A stretch of 64,000 bases of DNA from an uncultured Elusimicrobiales bacterium (GTDB lineage: Bacteria; Elusimicrobiota; Elusimicrobia; Elusimicrobiales; Elusimicrobiaceae), in contig CAKUMH010000007.1 in NCBI GenBank assembly GCA_934667625.1, positions 40,413-104,412 of the forward strand, in the 5' to 3' direction. Shown piece by piece: positions 51,289 to 60,067 of this stretch (positions are counted from its first letter, which is position 1; each line of letters starts with the position of its first letter). The position numbers and the translations under genes are program-made. Under the pieces are notes generated by a model. That model worked only from the letters and a program-made list of their open reading frames with translations, was not told the DNA's origin and made no database searches.

Positions 51289-52704
51289 TTATTTACTGTA
51301 ATGCATACAGCAATTGCCCAACATACAGGCCGGGCAGGCGGGAACAGGTTTGCGTTCTTTAAGCGCTGCCAATAACTTGCGTGCAAAATCCGTAAGGGTT
51401 GGGTCACGGGCGCCCAGCACCAAGAGGATATCTCCCGGCTGGGCCGCGGCGGCCATTTCTGCCAGGAGGCGTTCGCGGCAATCGTCATAGCTGACGTTTG
51501 CTCCACGCGCCTTGAGCCCTTCGTATACGGTGCGGCAGGAAATCCCTTGGGGAATGGTTCCTCCCGGATAGTACACTTCCGTTAGCCACAGGTGGTCGTT
51601 GGGGCCCAAATGAGTGGCAAAGCTTTCTACAAACTCCGGCGCCAGCATTTTGATTGAGGTAAACGCATGCGGCTGGTAAAAGGCCAATACGCGTTTGCCA
51701 CGCAGGTGTGCGGCTTCTATGGTGGCGGCCAATTTGTGTGGGTTATGGGCAAAATCGTCCACCACCTCTATTTTGTTGTAGCTGCCAACGCTGGCAAAGC
51801 GGCGTGCAATGCCGCTAAATTTGTTGAGCGCTTTGGCACAGGTATCCAGGTCTACTCCCATATGCACCGCGGCCGCTACGGCGGCGGTGGCGTTGGCCAC
51901 GTTGTGCAAACCGGGCAGGTGCAGCCGAAAAGGCTGGCCATGAATCGTAAAATCAGATCCAAAGCCGTCCGCCTTGATGTTTTCCGGGTGCAGGTCTCCC
52001 GTGTGCAAGCCAAAGGTTTTGGCTTGTGGTGCCAGCGTGCGGAGATTTTCTTCTTCGGCATTGACGATAGCCGTTTTGCAGTGTGAGATGAACTCCTTAA
52101 AATAACCTTGCAAAATGTTGATTTCTTTGTGGTCCTTCTGCAGGTTAAGACATAATCCCAAATGCGGATGATATTTGACGATAGAGCCGTCGCTTTCGTC
52201 GGCCTCTATGACCAAAATATCGGAAGATCCCTTGTACACATTTCCAAAAACGCCCTGCTCTTTTTGCAAAGATAAAATGGAGGCGCCCGTAATCACGGAC
52301 GGGCTCAGCCCGGCAAAGGCCAAGATGTCGTATACCATGGCGGTGGTAGTGCTTTTGCCGCTGGTGCCGGAAACGGCAACCGTGCGGTGCTGCGCAACGT
52401 GTTTAGCCAGCAGTTCGGAGCGGTGCATGGTTTTAATGCCCAATGCTTGCGCCTTTAATAGTTCCGGATTGTCCGCTTCAATGGCGGAGGATAATACTAC
52501 CAGGTCCGTTTGCCCGTCAATTCCGCTGCCGTCTTGAGGATAGAGGGCAATGTTTAATTTTTTAAGGCAGGTCCACAAGGCCATATCGGTATAGCCCTTG
52601 CTGATAAGCCGGTCCGACCCGGTTACTTGGTCGCTGCCCATGGCGTGCAGTTGTGCGAGAGCGCTCATGCCCACGCCGCCGATTCCTACAAAGTGAATTT
52701 TCAT
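51289..52704 (-). CDS. murC: UDP-MurNAc-L-alanine ligase
   Basis: 471 aa. IHFVGIGGVGMSALAQLHA, ATP loop AVSGTSGKSTTTAMVYDIL, EADESDGSIVKYHP, VDDFAHNPHKLAATIEA and YQPHAFTSIK are diagnostic. It adds the first residue of the stem peptide. Unusual: the protein ends in a Cys-rich tail, CPACMLGNCC then MHYSK, with four Cys in ten residues. This tail is not part of the normal enzyme. The ATG overlaps the dapB stop by four bases (ATGA). Confidence 0.96.
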   Translation of the reverse strand: MKIHFVGIGGVGMSALAQLHAMGSDQVTGSDRLISKGYTDMALWTCLKKLNIALYPQDGSGIDGQTDLVVLSSAIEADNPELLKAQALGIKTMHRSELLAKHVAQHRTVAVSGTSGKSTTTAMVYDILAFAGLSPSVITGASILSLQKEQGVFGNVYKGSSDILVIEADESDGSIVKYHPHLGLCLNLQKDHKEINILQGYFKEFISHCKTAIVNAEEENLRTLAPQAKTFGLHTGDLHPENIKADGFGSDFTIHGQPFRLHLPGLHNVANATAAVAAAVHMGVDLDTCAKALNKFSGIARRFASVGSYNKIEVVDDFAHNPHKLAATIEAAHLRGKRVLAFYQPHAFTSIKMLAPEFVESFATHLGPNDHLWLTEVYYPGGTIPQGISCRTVYEGLKARGANVSYDDCRERLLAEMAAAAQPGDILLVLGARDPTLTDFARKLLAALKERKPVPACPACMLGNCCMHYSK

Positions 52705-53381
52705 TTTTTCTTTTCCTTCAGTTTAAATTTTGCATAATCCGACATGGTATAAAATCCGCTCTCCCGCTTGGTGAGCCATAGGGCAATATGCAAGGCCGAC
52801 TGTGCAAACAAATCGCGGTTTATGGCTTCGTGCGTGAGGGTGATTTTATCAAAGGGGGAGTTAAACTGCACCTCGTGTGTGCCCACAGTTTCGCCGATGC
52901 GTTCGCTGGTTACCTGTGCATAGGGGAGATTTACCACATCTGCCAATTTTTTGGCGGTACCGCTGGGGGCATCTTTTTTGTGAATGTGGTGAATTTCGTG
53001 CAGTTTAATATCGTACCCGGCATACATTTTGGCGGCCTGGCGGGCAAGTTCCGTAAAAAAATACACGCTCAGACTGACGTTGGGCGCATAAAACACCGGG
53101 ATTTTTTCCTCCTCTTGCATTTGGAAGAGGAACATTTCGGGCAAATTGGTGGTGCCCGTTAAAAACGGTTTGCGGTGTTTGCGCGCCAACGCGAAGGCTT
53201 CTTGTGCGCCTTGCGGGGTGGAAAAATCAATGACGAGGTCAAAGTCGCCCACCGGATTTTGCCCGCTTTCACGTGTCATAGCCACCTCTAACCCCAGTTC
53301 GGGTTGGACTGCTATCAAGCGGGCCAAAGCGCGCCCCATTTTCCCGTTGGCTCCGTTTAAAAGAACTTTTTTTGTCTTCAT
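52701..53381 (-). CDS. dapB: 4-hydroxy-tetrahydrodipicolinate reductase
   Basis: 226 aa, at the short end for the family. NAD(P) loop LLNGANGKMGRALARL, VIDFSTPQG, TGTTNLPE, and the catalytic HEIHHIHKKDAPSGTAKKL (HH, K, D-x-P-S-G-T). Third step of the DAP pathway after Asd and DapA. It overlaps asd and murC by four bases at each end. Confidence 0.93.
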   Translation of the reverse strand: MKTKKVLLNGANGKMGRALARLIAVQPELGLEVAMTRESGQNPVGDFDLVIDFSTPQGAQEAFALARKHRKPFLTGTTNLPEMFLFQMQEEEKIPVFYAPNVSLSVYFFTELARQAAKMYAGYDIKLHEIHHIHKKDAPSGTAKKLADVVNLPYAQVTSERIGETVGTHEVQFNSPFDKITLTHEAINRDLFAQSALHIALWLTKRESGFYTMSDYAKFKLKEKKK

Positions 53382-54256
53382 AAAAAACGCTCCAATAATA
53401 GTTCCACAATTTGCCGTCCGTTCATGGCGGCGCCTTTGAGCAGATTGTCAAAAGTGACGAAATAATGAATGACGTTCGGCTTCTCCACATCCTGGCGCAA
53501 ACGGCAGATGAAGGTGGTTTCCTGCCCGCTGGCTTCTTTGGGGGTGATGACCGTTTCACTGTAGCGTAAGTGTGGAAACGCGTTCCATACCTGCTTGATT
53601 TGCTTTAAATCAAAAGGTTTGTCCGCCTTTACTGTGATGCCCAGAGAGTGGGAATTTTCCACCGGCACGCGCACGGTATGGCAGTATACCTTCAGGTCCT
53701 TTATTTCCAAAATTTTACGCGATTCGTAAAGCCCCTTTAACTCCTCGCTGGTGTGCCCATTTTCCTGCAGGGAGCCAATCATCGGCACACAATTTCCGGC
53801 GTAGTATGAACCGGGGGTATGGAAATCGTCCAACAGTTTTTTCCCGCCGCCGCTAATGGCTTGGTAAGAGCAAAAGAAAACTTCGTCAAACCGGTAAAAG
53901 GGTTTTAGCGGGGCGAGGCTCATCACAAGGCCGGTAGTGGTGCAATTGGGGCTGGCGATCAGCGGTGTATGGGGCGTAATGGCGTGGGGATTAATTTCCG
54001 GGATGACCAGTGGCACGCCTGGCGTCATGCGGAACTCGGAGGACATATCCACCGTAAACTTGACCCACTTTTTTAGTTTTGGGGCCAGCTCGCGGCTAAC
54101 GGGGTTGTCCGTACATAAAACAGCCACGTCCAACGGAGTAAGTTCGTCATTCCGTCCGAAGGTTTTTATGTGAAAAGGTGTTTTTATTTTCTTTAGTTCG
54201 GCCAGCATTTTTTGGCCGACCATTCCGTTTATGCCGATAATTCCCACAGTTTTCAT
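53378..54256 (-). CDS. asd: Aspartate-semialdehyde dehydrogenase
   Basis: 292 aa, shorter than the usual 330-370. NADP loop GIIGINGMVGQ, catalytic C105 in ASPNCTTTG, QAISGGGKK, and RVPVENSHSL near residue 200. It makes aspartate semialdehyde for DapA. GAGGATTT stands before the ATG. Second gene of dapA-asd-dapB-murC. Confidence 0.93.
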   Translation of the reverse strand: MKTVGIIGINGMVGQKMLAELKKIKTPFHIKTFGRNDELTPLDVAVLCTDNPVSRELAPKLKKWVKFTVDMSSEFRMTPGVPLVIPEINPHAITPHTPLIASPNCTTTGLVMSLAPLKPFYRFDEVFFCSYQAISGGGKKLLDDFHTPGSYYAGNCVPMIGSLQENGHTSEELKGLYESRKILEIKDLKVYCHTVRVPVENSHSLGITVKADKPFDLKQIKQVWNAFPHLRYSETVITPKEASGQETTFICRLRQDVEKPNVIHYFVTFDNLLKGAAMNGRQIVELLLERFL

Positions 54257-54265
54257 AAGAAATCC

Positions 54266-55153
54266 TCAACGAATAAAAAAGCTTTTGTCTGCAGCCGCCA
54301 GCAAACGGTTGATTTTTTGTTTGTTTTCATCCAAGATTTCCCCCAGCGGCAGCCGTGCTGTTTCTGTTCCAAAGCCCAATTGGGCCAGCATATATTTAAT
54401 GCAAGTGGGATTGGTTTCCAAATAACACGCCTTGATTAAGGGGTATAAGGCCGCAAAAATTTCAAAGGCTTGGTGGGGGTGGCCCTGTTCAAAGGCCCGG
54501 TAAATACGGACGAAAGCCGGTGCCAGTACATTTGCCGCCGCGCTGATAATACCGGAGGCATGCAAAGCTAAAAATTCGGGGAAGAGGTCGTCGTTGCCAC
54601 AGAGGTAACTGAGGTGGTTTGAGTACGTGACGGCTGTCTCCGTCACGTGGGCGATGTCATAGTCGGACTCTTTAATTCCCACGATTTGCGGCACCTGCGC
54701 AAGCAGTTGGCCTAGCACGCCGGCCGGAACCTTTAGGCCCGTACGTCCCGGAATGTGATACATGACGATAGGCAAACCCACTTGGGCAACGGCTTGATAA
54801 TGCGCCACCAGCCCGGCGGGATTGGGTTTGTTGTAGTAAGGGGTGACGACTAAAACGCCGTCTGGTTTAAATGCGGCGGCGCGCCGGGTGTTTTCTACGG
54901 TTGAAACAGTGTTGTTGGTTCCGGTGCCGATGATAATTTTGGCTTTGCCCCGAATTTTTTGTGTGCAAAAGTGCAACAGCTCCTCTTTTTCCGGTGCGTT
55001 TAATGTGGCTGCTTCTGCCGTGGTTCCCAAGAGGACAACGCCGTCCACTCCGGCACTCAGTTGTGCCTCTATTAAACGGGATAAGGCAGGGTAATTGACG
55101 GCGCCGTCTTTCGTCATGGGGGTGGCCAGCGCGGTGTATATTCCTTTAAACAT
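54266..55153 (-). CDS. dapA: 4-hydroxy-tetrahydrodipicolinate synthase
   Basis: 295 aa aldolase. Active-site Tyr in VTPYYNKPNPAGL, YHIPGRTG, and the Schiff-base Lys in IVGIKESDYD. The substrate motif GTTGE reads GTTAE here, a mild change. GGAGG precedes the ATG. First gene of the operon; the promoter should lie in 55154-55277, shared with the divergent sppA, but I cannot pick a clear box. Confidence 0.93.
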   Translation of the reverse strand: MFKGIYTALATPMTKDGAVNYPALSRLIEAQLSAGVDGVVLLGTTAEAATLNAPEKEELLHFCTQKIRGKAKIIIGTGTNNTVSTVENTRRAAAFKPDGVLVVTPYYNKPNPAGLVAHYQAVAQVGLPIVMYHIPGRTGLKVPAGVLGQLLAQVPQIVGIKESDYDIAHVTETAVTYSNHLSYLCGNDDLFPEFLALHASGIISAAANVLAPAFVRIYRAFEQGHPHQAFEIFAALYPLIKACYLETNPTCIKYMLAQLGFGTETARLPLGEILDENKQKINRLLAAADKSFFIR

Positions 55154-55277
55154 AACGCCTCCGAAAAAGTAAAAACCTCTCTCTCGCTGTAATGCAAAAA
55201 CAATGCGGGCAACTGCCCATATTTTAGCAATTTAATTGCTATAATTAAGTAATAATTTTTGACGTAAAGGACGAACT

Positions 55278-56405
55278 ATGCCAGAAAACGAGAAACAAAC
55301 CAAACCGGACAATACCGATACAAGCCTGCCGCAGGAACAGTGGGAACAAAAATTAAAGGAAAAAGAACAGCTAGCGGCCTTGCCTGCGCCGCAGCCGCCC
55401 GCGGAGCAAACGCCTAAAAAGGCGCATAAATATCCGTCGGCCAGGGGGGTGTGGTCTTTCTTCATTTTGGCGGCGTTTGCCGTTTCAGCCGTGTGTGGCG
55501 TTTATCTGACGATAAAACCCGTTTCCGCCTGCAAAGAGGACCCGGCAGAAAAACAACGTGTGAATTTTAGCAAGATGTTTGCACGTAGTGAGGAAGAACC
55601 TGGGGTGGCCTGGATTAAAGTACGAGGGATTATTTCGCAGGATGACAATTCCTCTCCGTTTGCCCGCCCGTCGGGGGCGTCCGTCATTGCCAAAAAAATC
55701 CGCGAAGCAGGCAAAGACAAAAACGTAAAAGCGATTGTGCTGGATATCAATTCTCCCGGCGGGACAGTGGCCTCCGTGCAAAACATTTACAGCGAAATTT
55801 TAAAGGCCAAAGAAAGCAAAAAAGTGGTGGCATTGTTCCGGGATGTGGCGGCCTCCGGTGGATTTTACATTGCCATGGCTGCCGATAAAATTGTGGCGGA
55901 ACCGGGCACCATTACAGGATCTGTCGGTGTGATTATGCAAACCAGCAACGTAGAAGGCTTGTTTGATAAGATCGGCGTGAAGGTGGTGCCGATCACTTCG
56001 GGTAAATATAAGGATATTGGTTCTTCTTTCCGTCCGATGAGTGATGCGGAAAAAGCTATTTTGCAGGATATGGTCAACGATACTTATACGCAGTTTTTTG
56101 CTGCGGTAAAGGCCGGACGGCCCGATGTAAAGCCCGAAGATTTAGCGGAATATACAGATGGGCGCGTATTCACCGGCCAGCGTGCATACAACTTGGGCTT
56201 TGTGGATAAGCTCGGTGGGGAGCAAGAAGCGTTGGCCTTAGCCGGGGAGCTGGCCGGGTTAAAGGATCCCAAAATTCTTTCCACCAAGCCGGAAGGCTTG
56301 CGGGAACTAATCTTTTCGTTCGGTTCTTCGGTGCAAAGCCAGTCTTTGGCTAAGCAGCTGCAAAGCTTGGCTACGCCCAGCGTATCATATCTGTGGGTGA
56401 ACTAG
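55278..56405 (+). CDS. sppA: Signal peptide peptidase SppA (protease IV family)
   Basis: 375 aa. A charged, Pro-rich cytoplasmic head of about 55 residues, one membrane span (SFFILAAFAVSAVCGVYLTI), then a serine-lysine protease domain: VLDINSPGGTVAS, the nucleophile region DVAASGGFYIAMAADKIVAEPG, and TGSVGVIMQ. It degrades cleaved signal peptides in the membrane. AAGGAC precedes the ATG. Half-length form, as in Gram-positive SppA. Confidence 0.92.
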   Translation: MPENEKQTKPDNTDTSLPQEQWEQKLKEKEQLAALPAPQPPAEQTPKKAHKYPSARGVWSFFILAAFAVSAVCGVYLTIKPVSACKEDPAEKQRVNFSKMFARSEEEPGVAWIKVRGIISQDDNSSPFARPSGASVIAKKIREAGKDKNVKAIVLDINSPGGTVASVQNIYSEILKAKESKKVVALFRDVAASGGFYIAMAADKIVAEPGTITGSVGVIMQTSNVEGLFDKIGVKVVPITSGKYKDIGSSFRPMSDAEKAILQDMVNDTYTQFFAAVKAGRPDVKPEDLAEYTDGRVFTGQRAYNLGFVDKLGGEQEALALAGELAGLKDPKILSTKPEGLRELIFSFGSSVQSQSLAKQLQSLATPSVSYLWVN

Positions 56406-56413
56406 AGGCGCGT

Positions 56414-56977
56414 ATGCGGTTACTGAAAGTTTACTTTAACTACATGCAGGATCCGGCCTCTGCACTCAAGACGCTTTTGCAGGAGGGCACTTTTAAACAA
56501 GCCTGTGCAGGCTATTTAGCCGCCACCTTAGGTTGGGTGCTGTTCTTTAACGTGGGAGCTGGCCTAAGCGTATGGGCACTGGTCACCAAGTTGTTTTTGG
56601 TTTTTGTGGCAGAACTGACAGTGGGTTATTTGCTGGCGGCTGTTTGCGGGTTGTACTTGGATTTCCGCCGGGTGCAGGCTTCCCCCTCCGGGCTCTTTTG
56701 TTTGATCGGCTCTGCGGGCTTTATTAAGGCGCTCTTGGTGGTTTTTGCGCTTTTGTCTGCGGCGGTACCCTTCCTTCATTTAAATGTGTTTGCCCCGTTG
56801 TTTTTGCTCTTGGTGTTGGGGCTGCAGCTTGGGTATCTTACACGTGCCCTGATGCGGGCCTACCAGCTTTCCGCCGCGCAGGCCTTGGGGGCATGGTTGT
56901 TTGCCTTCCTTCCGGCGGCGGTCTTAGGCTTTTTGACAGTGGCCTTTATGGTGTGGGGTGTGGTGCTGTTAGTATAA
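56414..56977 (+). CDS. Yip1-like multi-span membrane protein
   Basis: 187 aa from ATG 56414, which has AGAGG 5 bases upstream; a GTG at 56393 overlaps sppA. Five hydrophobic spans, starting YFNYMQDPASALKTLL, a Yip1-type opening (x-x-P-x-x-A/T-F). Function unknown. It starts 8 bases after sppA and is cotranscribed with it. Confidence 0.6.
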   Translation: MRLLKVYFNYMQDPASALKTLLQEGTFKQACAGYLAATLGWVLFFNVGAGLSVWALVTKLFLVFVAELTVGYLLAAVCGLYLDFRRVQASPSGLFCLIGSAGFIKALLVVFALLSAAVPFLHLNVFAPLFLLLVLGLQLGYLTRALMRAYQLSAAQALGAWLFAFLPAAVLGFLTVAFMVWGVVLLV

Positions 56978-56994
56978 GCGTATTTATTTCTTTT

Positions 56995-57028
56995 CCCGCG
57001 GGAGGCGTTTTGCCTGCCGCGGGTTTTT
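56995..57028 (+). terminator. Terminator after the Yip1-like gene
   Basis: Two-part stem CCCGCGG-AGGC / GCCT-CCGCGGG with five T. Confidence 0.9.
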
Positions 57029-57093
57029 CGTTTTATATAACCTCTTAATTTGGATATAAAAATGTACAAGCCCCTTGCCTTTTTTGTAAAATA

Positions 57094-57109
57094 TACCTAC
57101 CGGTAGGTA
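57094..57109. promoter_or_regulatory. Palindromic operator of the TetR regulator
   Basis: Perfect 16-bp palindrome TACCTACCGGTAGGTA, 24 bases before the TetR-family ATG, next to a TAAAAT/TATACC promoter-like stretch. TetR proteins usually bind such sites and repress their own operon. Confidence 0.75.
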
Positions 57110-57132
57110 AATTAATTTTTGTTTGAGCTTTT

Positions 57133-57792
57133 ATGAAAAACAACGAAACAGAAAAAAACGACAAGTCCGAACGTGAAACCCGGATGCGTTCGCTCATTAA
57201 AAAGGCGGCTTTTCACCTCATGGCAGAAAAAGGGCTGGATAAGGTGTCCATGCGCGAAATTGCCGAAAAGGTGCAGGTAACAAAACCCGTTCTTTATTAT
57301 TATTTTAAGAACAAAGAGGATCTGTGCCGCAGCATTATTGAAGAACACGAACAACTGTTTAGCCAACTGTTGGACCGCGTGTCCGAACACGCCAGCGGTC
57401 CGGCGGAAATACTAAACGAAGGGTTAAAATCCCACTTGGATTTTTTTACCAAGGACCCGGTTCACTCTAAGTTTGTTTTACAGATGATTTCTTACACCTT
57501 GAATGTGGACCCTAAAACCCTTTCCGCCCAAGATCGGCCCTGCGTGCAGGATATGTTGGCCACGGCCTTGATAAAGGAAGAAAAAAAACACAATCTTCCG
57601 GAGGGCAGTGTGGGAGATATTATTCGGTTAGTGTCGGGTTTATCGGCGGAGATTATGTTTAGTGCCTATTTGACCCAGCACGTCAATCCCGCCGCGTACC
57701 GCGGGGGATCCTTTGACCGGCAAACCGTAGAACGGTTAGTCAAAATCATTTTGCTTGGAATTAAAGAATACTATAAGGATGAAAAGAAATAG
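57133..57792 (+). CDS. TetR/AcrR family transcriptional regulator
   Basis: 219 aa. N-terminal helix-turn-helix: ETRMRSLIKKAAFHLMAEKGLDKVSMREIAEKVQVTK, then PVLYYYFKNKEDL, the standard TetR signature. The C-terminal ligand/dimer domain is variable. It is the first gene of the efflux operon, so it probably represses tolC-mfp-rnd until a ligand binds. A perfect palindrome lies just upstream. Confidence 0.93.
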   Translation: MKNNETEKNDKSERETRMRSLIKKAAFHLMAEKGLDKVSMREIAEKVQVTKPVLYYYFKNKEDLCRSIIEEHEQLFSQLLDRVSEHASGPAEILNEGLKSHLDFFTKDPVHSKFVLQMISYTLNVDPKTLSAQDRPCVQDMLATALIKEEKKHNLPEGSVGDIIRLVSGLSAEIMFSAYLTQHVNPAAYRGGSFDRQTVERLVKIILLGIKEYYKDEKK

Positions 57793-57796
57793 ACAT

Positions 57797-59173
57797 ATGA
57801 AAAAGTGGGTATTACTTGCGCTTATGGCAGCATATGCGCCTGTATGCCTGGGGGCAGCCCCGGGCAACTCGGCAAGCAGTCTGTTTGCCGAAAGGGAAGA
57901 GGTAGCCGGAGAAAAGATTACTATTGCCGATGCAATCCGCATGGCTCTTTCGGACAGCTACCAAATCATTGATGCACAAAAGACGAAGGAAATTTACGAG
58001 CGCCAGCTGACGGAAGCTAACGCCAATTTCTATCCGTCTTTATCGTTGGATGCCTCTTACAGCCGTGCGCTTAAAAAGGGCCAAATCGTTATGGGTTCCG
58101 AGAGTATTGAAATCGGCCAGAACAATACGTATCAGGCGGGGTTAAACGCTTCTTATGTGTTGTGGTCTGGCGGTGCGGTGCGCAACTCGGCGCGTTTGGC
58201 AAAAGTGGGGGCCGAAACAGGGCTTTACAATTTGCGTCACGTGCAGGACGCCGTCACCAAACAGGTGGTTGGCTTTTGCTATGACATTATTTACGCCGCC
58301 GCTTTAATTCGCGTGCAGGAGGAGTATTTGGACATTGCCAAACAGCACCTAGAAGAAGCTCAGGCCAAATATAAACAAGGGCTTGTGAGCAACTTGGATG
58401 TGCTGACCCAAAAAGTAAAAGTGGAAAACATTGAGCCGACGGTGCTACAAGCCAAAAAGAATTTTGAATTGGGCAATTTGTATTTGCGCCAAATTTTAAA
58501 CCGCGATCCGGAAGATCGTGTTTATTTAACATGGTCCCAAAAAGATTTGGAACTGCCACAAACGCCGTCCTTGGATGAACTGTACAACATTGCTATGGAA
58601 AGACGGCCTGAGTTAAAGCTTTCCAAATTAGCGGTGGACGCAGCACATTACAACATTAACATTGCCAAGTCCGGCCATATGCCGGTGCTTTCGTTAAACG
58701 GCAATTACACATACAACGGTGTGACGGATAACGGATTTCCTCAGCATAAACAGGACTATTACTGGACGAGCTCTGCCGGCGTTACCTTTAGCCTGCCGCT
58801 TTTTGAAGGCTTTAAGGTTTCCGCCCAAGTGGCCCAAAAAGAGCTTGCCTATGACCAAGCTGTGGCGGCGTATCAGAATAAAATGAAGAATGTTCGCATT
58901 CAGGTAAAGGAAGCGTGGCTCAATTTGCAGGAGGCCCGTTCCCGCATTGAAGCGACCAAAGGCGTGGTGGAACAGGCGCGCGAAAATTTGAGCGCCCAAA
59001 TGAAGCGCTACCGCGCGGGGCTCACCAGCCAGCTGGAAGTAAACGATGCTATTTCCAACGTGAATGATTCCGACTTGCAATACGTGCAAGCTGTGTACGA
59101 CGGCGCAATTGCGCTTTCCAATTTAAAATTCGCCGTAGGTGCGGAGGTAGATTTGTATGAAAAAAAGAACTAA
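57797..59173 (+). CDS. TolC-family outer-membrane efflux protein
   Basis: 458 aa from ATG 57797 (the signal peptide starts MKKWVLLALMAAYAP, cleaved after LGA). Two alpha-barrel repeats: ITIADAIRMALSDSYQIIDA and DELYNIAMERRPELKLSKL. Coiled-coil segments include QHLEEAQAKYKQGLVSNLDVL and ARENLSAQMKRYRAGLTSQLEV, the TolC F-Y-R-x-G-x-x-x-x-L-E/D-V pattern. It forms the exit duct of the pump. It overlaps the next gene by 17 bases. Confidence 0.94.
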   Translation: MKKWVLLALMAAYAPVCLGAAPGNSASSLFAEREEVAGEKITIADAIRMALSDSYQIIDAQKTKEIYERQLTEANANFYPSLSLDASYSRALKKGQIVMGSESIEIGQNNTYQAGLNASYVLWSGGAVRNSARLAKVGAETGLYNLRHVQDAVTKQVVGFCYDIIYAAALIRVQEEYLDIAKQHLEEAQAKYKQGLVSNLDVLTQKVKVENIEPTVLQAKKNFELGNLYLRQILNRDPEDRVYLTWSQKDLELPQTPSLDELYNIAMERRPELKLSKLAVDAAHYNINIAKSGHMPVLSLNGNYTYNGVTDNGFPQHKQDYYWTSSAGVTFSLPLFEGFKVSAQVAQKELAYDQAVAAYQNKMKNVRIQVKEAWLNLQEARSRIEATKGVVEQARENLSAQMKRYRAGLTSQLEVNDAISNVNDSDLQYVQAVYDGAIALSNLKFAVGAEVDLYEKKN

Positions 59174-60065
59174 AAAAAGAGTTATTTGGGGGGTAATTGC
59201 CCTGGCTTTTATTCTGGCTTTGGCTGTTATTTTTAAGCCGAAACCAGCCGGCCCGTTAGACGGCGTGGCCAAGGATGAGTTTTTGGTGAAGCAGGAGACG
59301 GTCCAAAAACGTCATTTAAAGCATGAGCTGTTGATGTCAGGCAGTATCAAAGCCGAAGAAGAGGCCACGCTGTTTCCGCGTGTGAGCGGCAAGCTGATGA
59401 AGAATCTCTTGCGCGAAGGGGATTCGGTGAAAAAGAACCAAACGGTTTCCTTGATTGAGCGCGACGAAGTGGGTGCCGTGTACGAACCGGTAGTGGTGCC
59501 TTCCACCATTACGGGGGTTGTGGGCCGGGTGTACTTGGATCCGGGTGCAAATGTCACCGTCTCCACACCGATTGCTTTGGTGGTCAATCAGCAAAAGGTG
59601 CGCATTGCCGTGGACATTCCGGAACGCTACATTGGCGAAATTTATAAGGGCCAGCCCGCCACCTTGCGCGTGGATGCTTTGCCCGGTCAAGAGTTTGAAG
59701 CCAAACTCCGCATTATTAGCCCGGTGGTGGACTCTACCAACCGTGCGGTAGCGGTGGAATTTTGGGCGGATAACACCAAAGGGCTGTTAAAATCCGGCAT
59801 GTTTGCCAAAGTGGATATTACACTGGCCGAAAAGTTAAACGCCACCTCCATTTCCAAACAAAGCCTGTATACGGATGAAGCCACTGGCAAAACGTATGTG
59901 TTTGTGGCCTCTAGTGACGGGAAGACGGCCGTGCGCAAAGACGTCAAGGTGGGCTTTGTGAACAGCAATCATTTGGAAATTACCGAAGGGCTGTCCGCCG
60001 GGGATGAAATTCTCTCGTTTGTCTATGGTCTGAAGGACGGCAGCAAAATTGCCTTGGAAAAATAA
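59157..60065 (+). CDS. RND efflux periplasmic adaptor (membrane fusion protein)
   Basis: 302 aa. An N-terminal membrane anchor (VIWGVIALAFILALAVIF), a split lipoyl-type half (KAEEEATLFPRVSGKL and SPITGVV-like VVVPSTITGVVGRVYLDPG) and a beta-barrel domain (VRIAVDIPERYIGEIYKG). The long coiled coil of AcrA is absent: the two lipoyl halves are close, so the hairpin is very short. It links the RND pump to TolC. Confidence 0.92.
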   Translation: MKKRTKKRVIWGVIALAFILALAVIFKPKPAGPLDGVAKDEFLVKQETVQKRHLKHELLMSGSIKAEEEATLFPRVSGKLMKNLLREGDSVKKNQTVSLIERDEVGAVYEPVVVPSTITGVVGRVYLDPGANVTVSTPIALVVNQQKVRIAVDIPERYIGEIYKGQPATLRVDALPGQEFEAKLRIISPVVDSTNRAVAVEFWADNTKGLLKSGMFAKVDITLAEKLNATSISKQSLYTDEATGKTYVFVASSDGKTAVRKDVKVGFVNSNHLEITEGLSAGDEILSFVYGLKDGSKIALEK

Positions 60066-60067
60066 GT

